NCBI RefSeq assembly: GCF_028640845.1
Contig: NC_080541.1
Span: 155,526,502 to 155,590,501, forward strand
DNA: 64,000 nucleotides
Origin: Ahaetulla prasina
Taxonomy: Eukaryota > Chordata > Lepidosauria > Squamata > Colubridae
Reading direction: 5' to 3'
The position numbers were made by a program, and so were the translations under genes. This document shows positions 21,706 to 33,556 of this stretch, in pieces. The first letter of the stretch is position 1. Every line of letters starts with the position of its first letter. Below the pieces are notes generated by a model. It was not told the origin of the DNA. It ran no database searches and was given only the letters and a program-made list of their open reading frames with translations.

Positions 21706-22367
21706 TTTGTGAGATGGTTAAAGCTTTGGTCATTGTGCTGTGCTTGCATAAGTCCCTTCTTAATTCCTACTGATGCCCTTATATTTAACTACTTTTTATC
21801 AAACCCTGTATGATAAACCACAATTACACTTGAAATAAAAACAATCTTGACTATGTTTGGATGTAACCCTGAAATATGGTTATTGTGACAAAGCTCTCAT
21901 TAAGACTAAGTAAGGACTATCAAAATTTGAGGGTGCAGTCAGTTAAGGCAGGGAAAAAAATGCATTAAGGTCTTATCACTTACATTCTAGGATTTAGGTT
22001 CAAGGATATTTTTAATACAGTCATTAAAAACAAACTATAAATGCCTTCAGGGAGATTTTTAAAAGAAGCAACAGCCGCAGCAAATAGCTGATTGCCCAGC
22101 CTATAACTGGACCTCCAAGGAAGAATATACAAAGAAAATTGCTTCAGTTTCAGAATTTATCTTCTCTCTCTCTCTTAGGTTGACTAACTGATTCCATGTG
22201 TCGGAACAACTGCATCCAATTGAAAAAAAAAGTTTCTTTAAAATACAGCATATTTTTAAAGTCAGTGTAGATGAAGAATTTTGGTAATTATCAGGCAGTT
22301 GTATTTTTATGGTGGAGAAAACAGTTAAAGGCATAGAAGGTGGTGTCATCTTATTTCCATAATATAG
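21706..22367. other. Unique AT-rich DNA, no gene seen
   Basis: No recognised element; a 122-aa minus-strand frame starting here overlaps the LTR downstream and lacks domains. Confidence 0.45.
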
Positions 22368-22864
22368 TGTCAGAAGAAATATCCTTCTGGCTTCAGTTCC
22401 AAGTGGGGAAAAAGACACTGGAAACATGGAGACTACTTGGAAAGATGGTTTAATGATTGACAGGGTCACATGGCATGAGTTCCTGAGCAGAAAAAGGGCA
22501 GAGATGCTGAGAGTGCCTTGGTTTTATGCCCTCTAGTTGGCCTACCTTAGAGTTTCCTGTTCCTGTACAAGAAATGTATCCCATTGACTGTCAGATTCCC
22601 AGGGGGCAGGGGTCTTAGCTAACTTTGTAGGTTTGCTGGGTGATGTAATCTTCCCAGGTGCCATGTGGTGAGTTTCTGTTGCTAGATGGGTAGAGGGCTA
22701 ATCCTATCTTTGTTATGTAGAATGGACTGACTCAGGCCTTAATAGCCCATTAGCAAAGTGAGGGGCTGAGTTTCTGCCTCCCTTTTTGGGGAAATATTCT
22801 GCCCTTTTAATATTTCCTAAATTATTTCATTTTCTAGGCGAGGGGTGGGTGCTAAGTTCTTACA
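22368..22864 (-). mobile_element. Solo LTR (497 bp), family B
   Basis: It runs from TGTCAGAAGAAATATCC to GGTGCTAAGTTCTTACA and is flanked by the tetranucleotide ATAG on both sides. A 4-bp duplication is usual for class I (gammaretrovirus-like) endogenous retroviruses. It aligns in opposite orientation with the LTR at 23283-23803. No gag, pol or env sequence is present. Confidence 0.85.
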
Positions 22865-23282
22865 ATAGTCATTTGTTGTGTGAAGCAGGATAGCTAGAGA
22901 ATAATAATATGGATTTTTTGGAAAAAATGTCTATAATACTATCAAGAGAAGCCATAGCAATAAATATATTCCCTTTCTTATCAACCTGGAAGAGGTGTAT
23001 TTGTTTTATGCTGCAACCTGAGCAATGATTGAAAGAAGAGGAGAAGATAGAGAAAGAGTGTTTATGTCTTCTAAATATTAAAATGCCCCACTTTTAAATT
23101 ACAGCATGTCACTTCCACAAAGTATTTGACTGCCGTGCCATTAAGTCTGCAAAGAAATAACATCTCTAAACCATCAAATAGAAACTAGCATTTAAGATTT
23201 TCTCTTTTACATACCAAGCCCATTTGTTAGAGATATGGTATGTTTTTGATCTTGCTTAATCTGAAAAACTAAAGTTTTGTAT
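22865..23282. other. Unique spacer between two inverted LTRs
   Basis: AT-rich, no frame or repeat recognised. Confidence 0.5.
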
Positions 23283-23803
23283 TGTAGGAATTTAGCACCC
23301 ACCCCCCTCCTAGAAGAATGAAATATTTTAGAAAATATTTAAAAAGGCAGAATATATTTCCCTGGATGAGAAATGGAGAAACATGTTTTAAAGACAAAGC
23401 AGCTCCCTGCAACTTCCTGCCACCCCCCCACCTTTGTCAATGGGCCATTAAAGCCTCAACCAAGCTCACTCAATCCCCCCATCATTTGCAACACAATAGA
23501 TCAGAAACTCACCACATGTCAAGGCTCAGGCAAGCTTGAGGGACAACCTACAATGTTAGCTAAGACCCCTAGACCACCTGGGAGTTTGACAACCAATCAG
23601 GATACTCTTCCTGTGCCCCAGAAAGTTCAAAGCTCAGAAAAAGCATAAAGCCAGGGAGCACACAGGATCTCACCCCTTTTCTGTTCAGGATCTCAAGCCA
23701 TGTGATCCTGACCACCATTAAACCATCTTTCCAAGCAGCCTCCATGTTTCCAGTGTCTTTGTCCCCACTTGGAACTGAACCCAGATGGATATTTCTTCCA
23801 ACA
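23283..23803 (+). mobile_element. Solo LTR (521 bp), family B
   Basis: It begins TGTAGGAATTTAGCACC, ends TTTCTTCCAACA and is flanked by GTAT on both sides. An ATTAAA poly(A)-type signal lies at 23717-23722, about 80 bp before the end, a plausible R/U5 position. Its two flanking tetranucleotides differ from those of the inverted copy at 22368, so the two arose by separate insertions. Confidence 0.85.
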
Positions 23804-24797
23804 GTATGAAAGGGAAGTTCTTCAAAATAGTTTAACAACCGCACATCGTTTTCCCTAAATATAATGACAAAACTGGTATTTCACAAAGGATTCTTTTTTT
23901 GATCACAAATCAGGAGCAGGGACAGGGTGTTTTCAGCATATAAATAAAATATTTTTTGTTATAGTGAAGCACAGTTTAAATATTTGTTAAGATGCCATAT
24001 GATTTGGGTCTAACTTTTTCATATGTAATAATCCTGCTGTGAATTAGGCCATCATTTTGTTATGTGTATGCTTGTGTTCCTGACAGATGGATGGATACAG
24101 ACACATGTTGCAATTGCTAAAAGTTACAGTTCTTGAAGGAGATGACAATTCCTATATGTATGGATACAGATATACAGCATGTGTGTCATGTGTGAATATA
24201 TCTATGCGCTGTATTTATATGTGTATGTGTGTCTAAATAAATGTACAGATAGATGAATTAAAATACATTTCCTAGTAAAAGTTGCAGCTGTTTTAAGGAG
24301 TTGTCAATAGGTGTTTCATGAGCCCTGCACACTTCAATGTATCTTTTACCCTTTGAATATGAGCATTGCACAACCTGTATGTGGATGAATGGAGAGGCAG
24401 ATTTGAAATAGGGTAGATAATACACATTTTATGCATTGTCTCTAGCTTACTGTAATCCCCAATCCCCCGGTCCATGGATAAGCACTGGGGCACAACATGC
24501 TAGAAACTGCCATACAAACAAGTGAAGCCCCATCCGCAGGATGCAGGCAGCACATGAGGCCACACCCCCTCCAGTCTGTGGAAAAACCTCTTTCCACAGA
24601 ATTGGTCCCTGGTGCCCAAAAGATTGCCACTGCACTGAGCTACTGGGCAATTTATTAATATCAGTTTAATGAAGGCATTTGGAACATACAGGTAAGGGAG
24701 AGATCATGTTGATTCTTTTAAAAATGAGGCTTATATCCAGACCTCCAAATTTTGCAAACTGGAACTTAATTTTGCCAATTCTTTACCACCATTACCC
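23804..24797. other. Mostly unique DNA; possible old hAT-like MITE near 24450-24640
   Basis: The stretch around 24460-24640 (GGCCACACCCCCTCCAGTCTG, CTGTGGAAA/TTTCCACAG hairpin at 24576-24599, GGTCCCTGGTGCCCAAAAG) resembles a vertebrate hAT-type repeat. Its termini are not clear. The rest shows no gene. Confidence 0.35.
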
Positions 24798-25210
24798 CAG
24801 GGTTGGGCTACTGGGGGTTTGCCAGGGTTCGGGAGAACCACTAGCTAAGATTCTGTGCAGTTCAGAGAACCCTCAAATCCCACTCCTGTCTGGCCCTGCC
24901 CACCCCACCCCACTCCTCCCAGGAGTCCCCATGCAACCCATTTTGGATGCAGGTAAGTGCAGGGTACACGCGAAAGCTCAGGATGGGTGAAAAATGGGCC
25001 TAACAGAAGGTCAGGAAGGGCCTTCGGAGCCTGGAGAGCCCATTTTTGCCCTCCCAAGGCTTGAGAAATGCCTCCAGAGCCTGGGGAGGGCAAAAATGCC
25101 CCCTTCCCCATCGTGGTGCAGGAGGCTGACAAGGCCATTCCCACCATGGCCATGCCCACCCAGCAACCAGGCAGATAACCCCTTGCTAAAAATTTTGAAG
25201 CCCACCCCTG
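24798..25210 (-). mobile_element. hAT-type MITE, longer related family (413 bp)
   Basis: Ends CAGGGTTGGGCTACTGG and ...GAAGCCCACCCCTG are related to the 300-bp MITE family. The flanking octamers CATTACCC and CACTACCC match at 7 of 8 positions. The interior has two copies of a CAAGGCTTGAGAAATGCC/CTGGGGAGGGC type block. Non-coding. The orientation is given by homology with copy 3. Confidence 0.75.
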
Positions 25211-26603
25211 CACTACCCCATATTGTTTCAGAAGGAACTACTTATAATTGGTCTAAAGAAGACTTTTGTGATGTCTCAAGAGGTTGTCGGTTGTCAAAAA
25301 TTTATTTCTTCATTCATTCTTTGAAATTAAACCATGTCTCTAACAAAATGAGCCCCTGCTTCCAACACATAGTCTTTTCATAGGAATCCAGTGAGCATAT
25401 ATGTTGACTTGAAAAAAAAACCCTGCAAGCTTTCATATCTTCAGTTTATATGTGTATTGATAAACCAAATATAAACACAGATGTCTCCTGGGTTTTTGCA
25501 CCACTCAAAGAAGTCAGGTTGATTTTAGAGTTTTTCAAATTTTGGTAGTAGAAGAACACATCATATAAAAGCATTATATTGAATCTGTGTGTTTTGTCAG
25601 GGCATCCTTCTCAAACAGGTTCATGAGATGTGACCCATAAGGCAGGTCTTCTCTGTAGAAGCCCCACCCTGTCCAGAGTTGGCATAGCCCAACTGAGCTG
25701 AAGAAGCTTCTTGATGAGAAGCAAAATGTCTTCAAAGAAAAACCAGAAAGTCCTGTTGCCTTTTGAAAAAGCACCTTTGGAACAAGGTGGATGGCTGGAT
25801 GACTAAGAATCTCAATAGACGTGTAGCCCAACTATGTTTGCATTCCAAAAACAAGTAAAGTTGTGCTATTTCATCAGGGCTTTGACCCTAACTGATTATG
25901 GGTAGTCATCACAGGCATTGTTTGATTATGTTTTTATTGTCAGGGGTATTGTTATATTGCTGTTATTGTTGCTCTTATTTTGAGTCTTGTTAGCTGCTCA
26001 GAATTCTTTGAGATTATGAATACGGGTATGTGTGTATATATAAATAATAAAAGATCAGACTATAATCTTATGATTCATACAATCCAAGTATATCATGGGA
26101 ATGTTGCTTGGGTAACCAAAAACCAGTTATTAGTTTGGCAATAATTTCAACTTAATCAGTATGACTAGCGGCCTCTATGATGCAGTTTTCATGAATTGAG
26201 TTCAATTACGCTAGGATCTGCAAGGATGATAGAATTAATCTTAATGCTTAATTTTATTAAAGCGTTTCTCAGTTCCTGAAGAAGGAAAAATTGACCCTCG
26301 AAATAATGTTATTGAGCTGCATACTCTCTTTGTCACTATGTATGGATTGCAAATGGTGTCATTGTGTTTCCCCCCCTACTTTTGAGTATCTCTTCAGTCT
26401 TTGGGCAGTCTGAGATATGTGGATTATTCAATTTTATCCTGGATGCTAAATAGAACAAGCAACCTGAAACAAATCAAATGATCTAGAGGTTAAAAATATG
26501 ACCAGAGAATACTGAATAAGTAGAACCAGATAAATGAAATAGTTCCAGAGTAGTGGTTGTTAACATTTTGAAGTAGTCCAGACAAGAAATCCAGGCAGGT
26601 TTA
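25211..26603. other. Mostly unique DNA with an L2-type LINE tail
   Basis: Positions about 25900-26048 read like an L2 3' UTR on the plus strand (GTCTTGTTAGCTGCTCAGAATTC, then TATATAAATAATAAA). A conserved-looking repeat phrase, GAGAAGCAAAATGTCTTCAA, lies near 25718, family not identified. No gene was seen. Confidence 0.4.
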
Positions 26604-26982
26604 TTACAATATTTTTCGAAGTATAAGACGCACCTTCCCCCCCCCCCCCCGCTAAAAGGGGATGAAAATTTAGGTGTGTCTTATACACCTAATGTAGCCC
26701 CAACCACCCACTGGCCCCCACCCTTTAGGCTTTGCCTCCCAGCAATTTACCTCCTTGCTGCAAGGAGGTAAATTGCTGGGAGCAGATTTTTTTTTTCTTG
26801 AGCTAATCAAGCTATGCTGAAAACGAAAATGAAAGTAAAGCAGGCTGTTTGCTGTTCGCGGCAATGAGGCAAAATTGCTGGGAGGCAGAGGCAGAGGCAG
26901 ATTTCTTTGTCTTGTTTCCTCACCAAAAAAGGTAGGTGCATCTTATAGTCTGGAGCATCTTATACTCCAAAAAATACAGTAT
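26604..26982. mobile_element. TIR MITE with internal palindrome
   Basis: The left end, ATATTTTTCGAAGTATAAGA, and the right end, reading outward TGTATTTTTTGGAGTATAAG on the other strand, form a TIR of about 25-30 bp. The interior holds a C14 run (26637-26650), a perfect 23-bp palindrome and a second partial copy of the palindrome arm. No coding frame. The superfamily is not resolved because the target duplication is unclear. Confidence 0.7.
26736..26782. repeat. Perfect 23-bp palindrome with 1-nt centre
   Basis: CTCCCAGCAATTTACCTCCT on the left continues to a central T at 26759 and is perfectly mirrored on the right. Another partial copy of the arm (AAAATTGCTGGGAGGCAGAG) lies about 90 bp further on. 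Confidence 0.95.
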
Positions 26983-29599
26983 CTCTCTCTTTATTGTAAG
27001 CCAATAGAATCCTAGTAGCAGAATTTTGGAAGTCCAAAAGTACTTCTCCCCTCATTGTTGTTGTTTTTATTATGTGGAAAACTAAGGAAAGTCCCATTTA
27101 CAATGTTTCCCATATCCCTTCTCCTTCTTGGGCTGAGATATCTTTTACATGCCCATGGTCCAGCCTGTGACTTTGCCTCCTGTCTCCCAAGGTTAGACCC
27201 ACATACCCTCCCATGTTGTTGAAACTAAGCAGCCCTTCCAAAAATCCAAACTGTGTGGCACTCTTGCACGAAGGTGCCTTAGTATCTAGTTTATCTGCTA
27301 GCGCTGTGTATCTCCCCCAATTTCTATCCAAACAAGAAGCATCTGTAGAAAAACAAATTCCAAGCTGTTTATGTGATTGCTTCATTGTTGATGTTTAGAT
27401 TTCTTGCAAACAGATGTATTTTTTTCATTTGAGAAGGCATACATCTGTTGTATAGTGTTCTCCTCAAAAATCCTAAATTTTCCTGAAAGGGCTTATTAAA
27501 TTACGTACAAAGGAAAGGGTTTGCCTTAGCAGTATGCATATTTGTAAGCAAAAAAAAAAAAAACATAGCAAGAAATAAGACAGAAGTTGTAGCGGAATGT
27601 GTTTACTCAGCAAATTCATATATTTATTAAAAAGAAAAAAAGAAAAGTGGTTGATATTGCTGATAAAAGGGAAAGAAAATGTAGCAAAACTTGTTAGATA
27701 TTTCTGTTTTTTTCTAAGGAATTGCACATGAAATATTTCCAAACCTAGCAGGGATGAAGTCAGTTATATTATAAAGCAAACTTCATATGAGATTTAGTAA
27801 AATAGGAATTTCTGTATATAGATTCCATAATCAATCATGGAGAATTATGATATTTTATATTTATTATACCATATTGAATAGATTAAATATTTCTTGGTGA
27901 GTTACTTTTTGTGCATTATATAATGATATCCTATACAATGAATTGTACATGGTGAAAATGTTAGAGTACTTCAGGGGAGACTCTTTAAATGATATGATTC
28001 ATAGCTTGTGTTTTTTAATTATAATGTCACCATTAATAATTGTTATTATATGCATTGTGCATAAACACATGGCATGAGTTAGTGGCTTTGTGATACAAAA
28101 CAGAACATGCTAAAAAAATTATAATATTTTAATATTTGAAAGAATAGATTTCAAAGAGAGAGAGGGCTGTTCAAAAATGACCAAATTTCTTGACCAAATT
28201 TCACTCTAGGAGGACATTAAGAATTCTAAGGATCTGATGTTATATAGCCTTATAAAACAATTCATTGAAATTAAGTTGAAAGAGACTTCTAAGAATAGAC
28301 CCATTGGAGAAAGTAAAGATGTGGTAGATTATAACATTTAAGAAAAAAAATGTCACTTTAACAATGATGTCTAAATTATAGTGCATGTATTGCAAAGGCT
28401 TTGCCTCAGCCAAAGAAGAATTGTTGGACATATTTGCTCACCCAGTATGTATATTGGGTCTGAGAGTAATAATGCAATAAGTAAACTAAGACTCCTACAA
28501 CTTTTACACAAACTATTTCTATGTTCATAAAATATATTTTTAAAAAATTCACCTTTTTCATTGTAGCTCTATACACATCTTCATCTCATTCTTATACTTG
28601 GAAGATGCCTGAAAATGTTCAGAGAAACAGGCCCAGCTATTAATGAATTAGTATGTCTGAAAAATGATTTGTGCCTCCTTCTTAATTTTCTCCTTAATAT
28701 TGCTGCTTCAGATATGTAGTTCCGATTTTCCCCACAACTCTCTGAATTCTAAAAGTGCCTAGAATTTTCTTTGTAAAGAAATGTTTAGAAGGAACAACCT
28801 GATGCTCTTTAGACAGCTTTAGAAAATCAGTGCCTCAGCTCAAAAGTCACCCAAATTGATCCAAAGCAATTTAGCTCTTGTTTCAAGTTTTCATCCAAAG
28901 CAAGCTCTTACCCACAGTAGTAAATCATTAACATTACGGGGTTTTACTCAGACATTTCCTTCCATTGAGAATACTGTACCACAGGTATATATAGGGACCT
29001 GGGTTAAAAGTTCAGATTCTTAAACTTTGATATGCAACTTTTATCAACAAATAACTAAGAGTAAAATAGTTTGCATGGTCAACCATATTCATTTTCAAAA
29101 ATCTGTGCAGCATGAATAAAAAGTGTGCTATTATTGCTGGCCAAAAGGCTATGTTAACTAAGCAAAGGACAAATAGTGATCTGCTCCTGTCTGATGGACA
29201 CTGACTGCTAAAGTTTACTTCAGCTTTCCAGGTTCAATATGATCAGTCTCGCTGAAGAAAATCAGGCTAGCCTACCATGAAAATAAATAGTGTCTTCCAA
29301 CAGAAAGAATCAGGCCAAACTCTGTTGCCACTGCTCCTGCCTTGTCAGCTTGAAATCATGTCCTTGAAACCATGGCTCTCTTTGACATCTAGCCGGTTTT
29401 CTTTAATAGAAAGTAAGCTGGAGAGAATATCCCCAGGAAAATCCAGTTATTTTACATCTGTACCACAAATAAAATCTGATGAATTGTTGGAACATCTGCT
29501 ATATATTCTTACTCATATAATTTAATAAACTAATTACAGGCAACTAGAAAATAACAATATGAAGACTAAACCAGCTAAAATGTCATTTGGTGCGTTCAA
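26983..29599. other. Unique strongly AT-rich DNA, no gene seen
   Basis: Long AT-rich stretch with an A13 run near 27550 and no recognisable repeat family or coding domain. It is the largest featureless part of the first half of the window. Confidence 0.5.
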
Positions 29600-29719
29600 G
29601 AAAGGGAAGGGAGGGAGGGAGGGAGGGAGGGAGGGAGGGCAGGCAGGAGGAAGGAAAGAAGGAAGGAAGGAAGGAAGGAAGGAAGGAAGGAAGGAAGGAA
29701 GGAAGGAAGGAAGGAGAAA
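29600..29719. repeat. (GGGA)n(GGAA)n polypurine tract
   Basis: About 120 bp of almost pure purine on the plus strand, GGGA units followed by GGAA units, with only two C interruptions near 29640. Such tracts can adopt triplex or G-quadruplex forms; no function is shown here. Confidence 0.95.
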
Positions 29720-31302
29720 TGGAATCACAGCAGGCCACATTTTCTCATTATGTTTTTGCTGCTTTTCTATAGAAAAATGATACATGTCATCTAGCAGGCC
29801 TTTGCAATAAATTTTGACAGGTGAATCCCGGGGAGTTTAGTGCAAGAGAGACTGATCCCAAATATATGTGATAAAAATGTACAGCAATATAAAATAATTG
29901 GAAATACCTAAAGGACCCTTATCACTTTTGAAGATCACCATGGCGATTTTAAAAGTGAAGAGGAAAAAACAATATTTGGCATGGGGGAAGCTTTTAGAGG
30001 TGCCTGCTTGTAAAGAAAAGGTAATAAGCAAAATGGACAGCATCTCTGGTGAAAATATAGCTTCATTTTTTCAGGTTACCATGTTATTCTTTACTATTCT
30101 ATTCCCTTAAACCTCCTGGTATTTCTTACTTTTCTCAGGACAAGTTCCACTGTTAGCTGTCTCCAAATCATCCAGTTGTTTCAAGTATTTTTCTTACAGC
30201 AATGACAATAGAACCCCAAAGGTATGGGAAAAAAAGCCAAAAGAATTTATGTTTTTATAACTTCTCTTCTTCTCTCTCTAAATCAAATTTGTTCCAACTT
30301 GTATACCAAGTAAAACGGGCACTATGTTTATAAGCCAGTCAAATAGTAACCTTTTAAAAATTAAGGAAGAACAGGAACACCTTTTGTTATATGAAACTAA
30401 AAATATAGAAATTAGGGACTGAAGGTAGGTAGCAAGGTCTCAAAATACCTCTGATTATTCTTGAGAAAGGTTACAGATAAATGTGACACAAGGGCCAAAG
30501 ACCCCCCAGCCCGGAAGGGATTCCCTATTGCCATCAGCATACAGCTGCCATCTGCTTATCAACCTCACAATCAAAAGCCAACTTCAAGACAACAATGACA
30601 GCAATAGAACAGCACCTTCCCAACAAGCCATCCTATTACTCAGCTATCAACACCAGCAATTACCCAGGAAGCAACCCAGATAAAATCTTATCGGTGGAGT
30701 CAATAATCCGCCATCAACGAAGCAGCAATTATTTGCAAAACAGCATTGGCTCCCATCCAAGCATGCAGAAAGCATGCAAGGCAGAAGATATATATAACCC
30801 CTGCCAACCAATGAACTCATTTTTTCAAAGCCACTGTATCGATGATGTTATCTAACAGGAAAAATTGAAATAAATCTCCCTTATGTCTTTCCGCAGTTTC
30901 AATTTATACGTAAGGGTTTTTTTAGGTGGGGGTTGGTCCTGTTGCATATTTCTCTAGTTCTTTTTTTTTTTTCAGATGCCCAGTTAGGTGTTTAATTTTG
31001 CTAGATATGCCAATGTGTTGCCAATGATTTGATTGCTTATAAGGATTTATGTCTTTAGCAAAGCAAGAGATTTATGGATACGTGGTGTTGCCCCCTTATC
31101 TCCTTCCTCATTTCCCAATAAAGTATTGAATCAGCTTAAGTTAAACATGCAAGCAAAAAAAGAAAAAGAAAGGAAAACCCTCCTTCTCCCCCTCCCCTCA
31201 CAAAAAGATTATTTTGCTTCCTTATGTGGACAGCCACAGAGATAACCTTGGAGAAACTATGCAGTGACAGTTATACAAACATCGTTTAAGTCTTAGAAAC
31301 AA
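29720..31302. other. Unique DNA with one possible LTR
   Basis: Apart from the LTR-like block described separately, nothing was recognised. Confidence 0.45.
30482..30897 (+). mobile_element. Possible solo LTR, low confidence
   Basis: The block differs from its AT-rich surroundings: CA- and CC-rich, a TATA-like AGATATATATAACCCC near 30786, an AATAAA near 30870 and a CTTTCCGCA end. This is the order expected of an LTR (U3, TATA, poly(A), U5). I could not find a matching target duplication, and the ends are guesses. Confidence 0.35.
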
Positions 31303-32296
31303 AGAAAGCATTTGGAGGGGGAAAAAACCCTCAGATTACTCTGCGGTAACTCCCTGGAGTATAAGAGGAAAAGGATGGAAAATTGACTGTCACTTTTTTG
31401 TAAGTGTAGCCTTTATCAATAAACTCAGGTCACAGTCATTCTTGAGTTGCTATAGTCTAGCTATTGTTTAACTAGGCAAGCATTTGCGTGGGGAAACCAG
31501 AGTTGGTTTTGTTTCTTCAGTACCAAAATGGTGTATCCAATAAAGTTTTACTCTTGGAAATTCAAAGCTCCCGAGAGTGTTTCCTTATTTTGGGTTCATT
31601 AGTCTGTACAGTTGACACATGGTTGTTAAATGTTTCCTGGCATGGCCTACTTCAAAGGGTGATGCCTTACTAATCATAGACCAATTCTTCCAATTTTCTG
31701 GAATCTTGGCTCAGTGTACAGGTAGTCCTCTGCTTACAACCACAATTGAGCCCTGAATTTATGTTGCTAAGAGTTAAATGACATTTTAAACTTTTCTTGT
31801 TATACTTGTTAAGTGAATCACTGCGGCTGTTAAATTAGTAAGATGATGTCAAGATTGAATTGCTTTGCTTCTTTCAAACCTTAATTCTTTTCAACTTGCC
31901 ATGAACTGGTGGGGAGGGAAAGGGAAAATGGAATGCTGAGAATATATGTGTGGACTGTGATAGCTTGACATCCATCATGGTCACTATTGCAGGTGCTTGT
32001 CCTTTTGTTATGGGAACAGTCCATCTCATAATTAATTGGATAATATGATCACGTAGGGGTGGGGAGAAGAGGAAGCTATTGTTTAACTAGGCAAGCATTT
32101 GCGCGGGAAAACCAGAGCTTGTTTTGTTTCTTCAGTACCAAAATGGTGTATCCAATAAAGTTTTACTCTTGGAAATTCAAAACTCCCGAGATTGTTTCCT
32201 TATTTTGGGTTCACTAGTCTGTACAGTTGACCCGTGGTTGTTAATTGAATCTGATTTTCCATTGACTTTGCTTGTCAGAAGTCACAAAAGATGATC
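31303..32296. repeat. Tandem segmental duplication, copy 1 (~1 kb)
   Basis: From AAAGCATTTGGAGGGGG to GTCACAAAAGATGATC this segment reappears 1072 bp downstream with only scattered single-base changes. It contains LTR-like pieces (GTATAAGAGG and AATAAACTCAGG near its start, CCAATAAAGTTTTACTC twice) inserted in mariner-like MITE sequence. Confidence 0.9.
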
Positions 32297-32314
32297 TCAT
32301 CTTATCGCATTCTT

Positions 32315-32390
32315 TGACAAAATGACAAAATTAGTAGACCAGAGGAATGCTGTTGATATAATTTACTTGGACTTCAGTAAAGCATTTGAG
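32315..32390 (+). mobile_element. CR1 reverse-transcriptase splinter
   Basis: Translation gives TKLVDQRNAVDIIYLDFSKA followed by F, the conserved CR1 motif around the first catalytic Asp (YLDFSKAFD). Only about 25 codons remain, sitting exactly between the two copies of the tandem duplication. Confidence 0.85.
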
Positions 32391-33367
32391 GGGGAAAAAC
32401 CCTCAGATTGTTCTGCGGTAACTCCCTGTAGTATAAGAGGAAGAGGATGGAAAACTGTCTGTCACTTTTTTGTTACTGTAGCCTTTATCAATAAACTCAG
32501 GTCACAGTCATTCTTGAGTTGCTATAGTCTAGCTATTGTTTAACTAGGCAAGCATTTGCGTGGGGAAACCAGAGTTGGTTTTGTTTCTTCAGTACCAAAA
32601 TGGTGTATCCAATAAAGTTTTACTCTTGGAAATTCAAAACTCCGAGATTGTTTCCTTATTTTGGGTTCATTAGTCTGTACAGTTGACACATGGTTGTTAA
32701 ATGTTTCCTGGCATGGCCTACTTCAAAGGGTGATGCCTTACTAATCATAGACCAATTCTTCCAATTTTCTGGAATCTTGGCTCAGTGTACAGGTAGTCTT
32801 CTGCTTACAACCACAATTGAGCCCTGAATTTATGTTGCTAAGAGTTAAATGACATTTTAAACTTTTCTTGTTATACTTGTTAAGTGAATCACTGCGGCTG
32901 TTAAATTAGTAAGATGATGTCAAGATTGAATTGCTTTGCTTCTTTCAAACCTTAATTCTTTTCAACTTGCCATGAACTGGTGGGGAGGGAAAGGGAAAAT
33001 GGAATGCTGAGAATGTATGTGTGGACTGTGATAGCTTGACATCCATCATGGTCACTATTGCAGGTGCTTGTCCTTTTGTTATGGGAACAGTCCATCTCAT
33101 AATTAATTGGATAATATGATCACGTAGGGGTGGGGAGAAGAGGAGGCTATTGTTTAGCTAGGCAAGCATTTGCGCGGGAAAACCAGAGCTTGTTTTGTTT
33201 CTTCAGTACCAAAATGGTGTATCCAATAAAGTTTTACTCTTGGAAATTCAAAACTCCCGAGATTGTTTCCTTATTTTGGGTTCACTAGTCTGTACAGTTG
33301 ACCCGTGGTTGTTAATTGAATCTGATTTTCCATTGACTTTGCTTGTCAGAAGTCACAAAAGATGATC
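32375..33367. repeat. Tandem segmental duplication, copy 2 (~1 kb)
   Basis: It matches copy 1 almost base for base, e.g. AGTCTTCTGC for AGTCCTCTGC and ATGTATGTG for ATATATGTG. The first ~100 bp are slightly more diverged than the rest. The segment then continues into the MITE end that copy 1 lacks. Confidence 0.9.
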
Positions 33368-33556
33368 ACATGGCCATGGGACAGTGCAACCATCATAAAT
33401 ATGAAGCAGTTGTCAAGCATCCAAATGTAAATTACATGAGCATAGGGATGCTGCAATGGTCATAAATGCAAAAAATGGTCCTAAGTCACTTTTTCAGTGC
33501 CATTGTAACTTTGAACAGTCACAAAATGGACTGTTGTAAGACGAGGTCTACCTGTA

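Larger units (their letters stand above)
31717..33556. mobile_element. Mariner-like MITE interrupted by LTR-like insertion and duplication
   Basis: TACAGGTAGTCCTCTGCTTAC at the left and GTCTACCTGTA at the right are the TIRs of the family seen complete at 1922-2316. Between them the MITE body is split by a ~430-bp LTR-like sequence (starting near TGTCAAGATTGAATTGC, AATAAA about 100 bp before its GTACAGTTGAC end). The LTR-plus-MITE block is then duplicated in tandem. Confidence 0.65.

Noticed and set aside
22368..23803. A provirus bounded by two LTRs
   Set aside because: The two LTRs are in opposite orientation, have different flanking duplications and only 418 bp of non-retroviral DNA between them.
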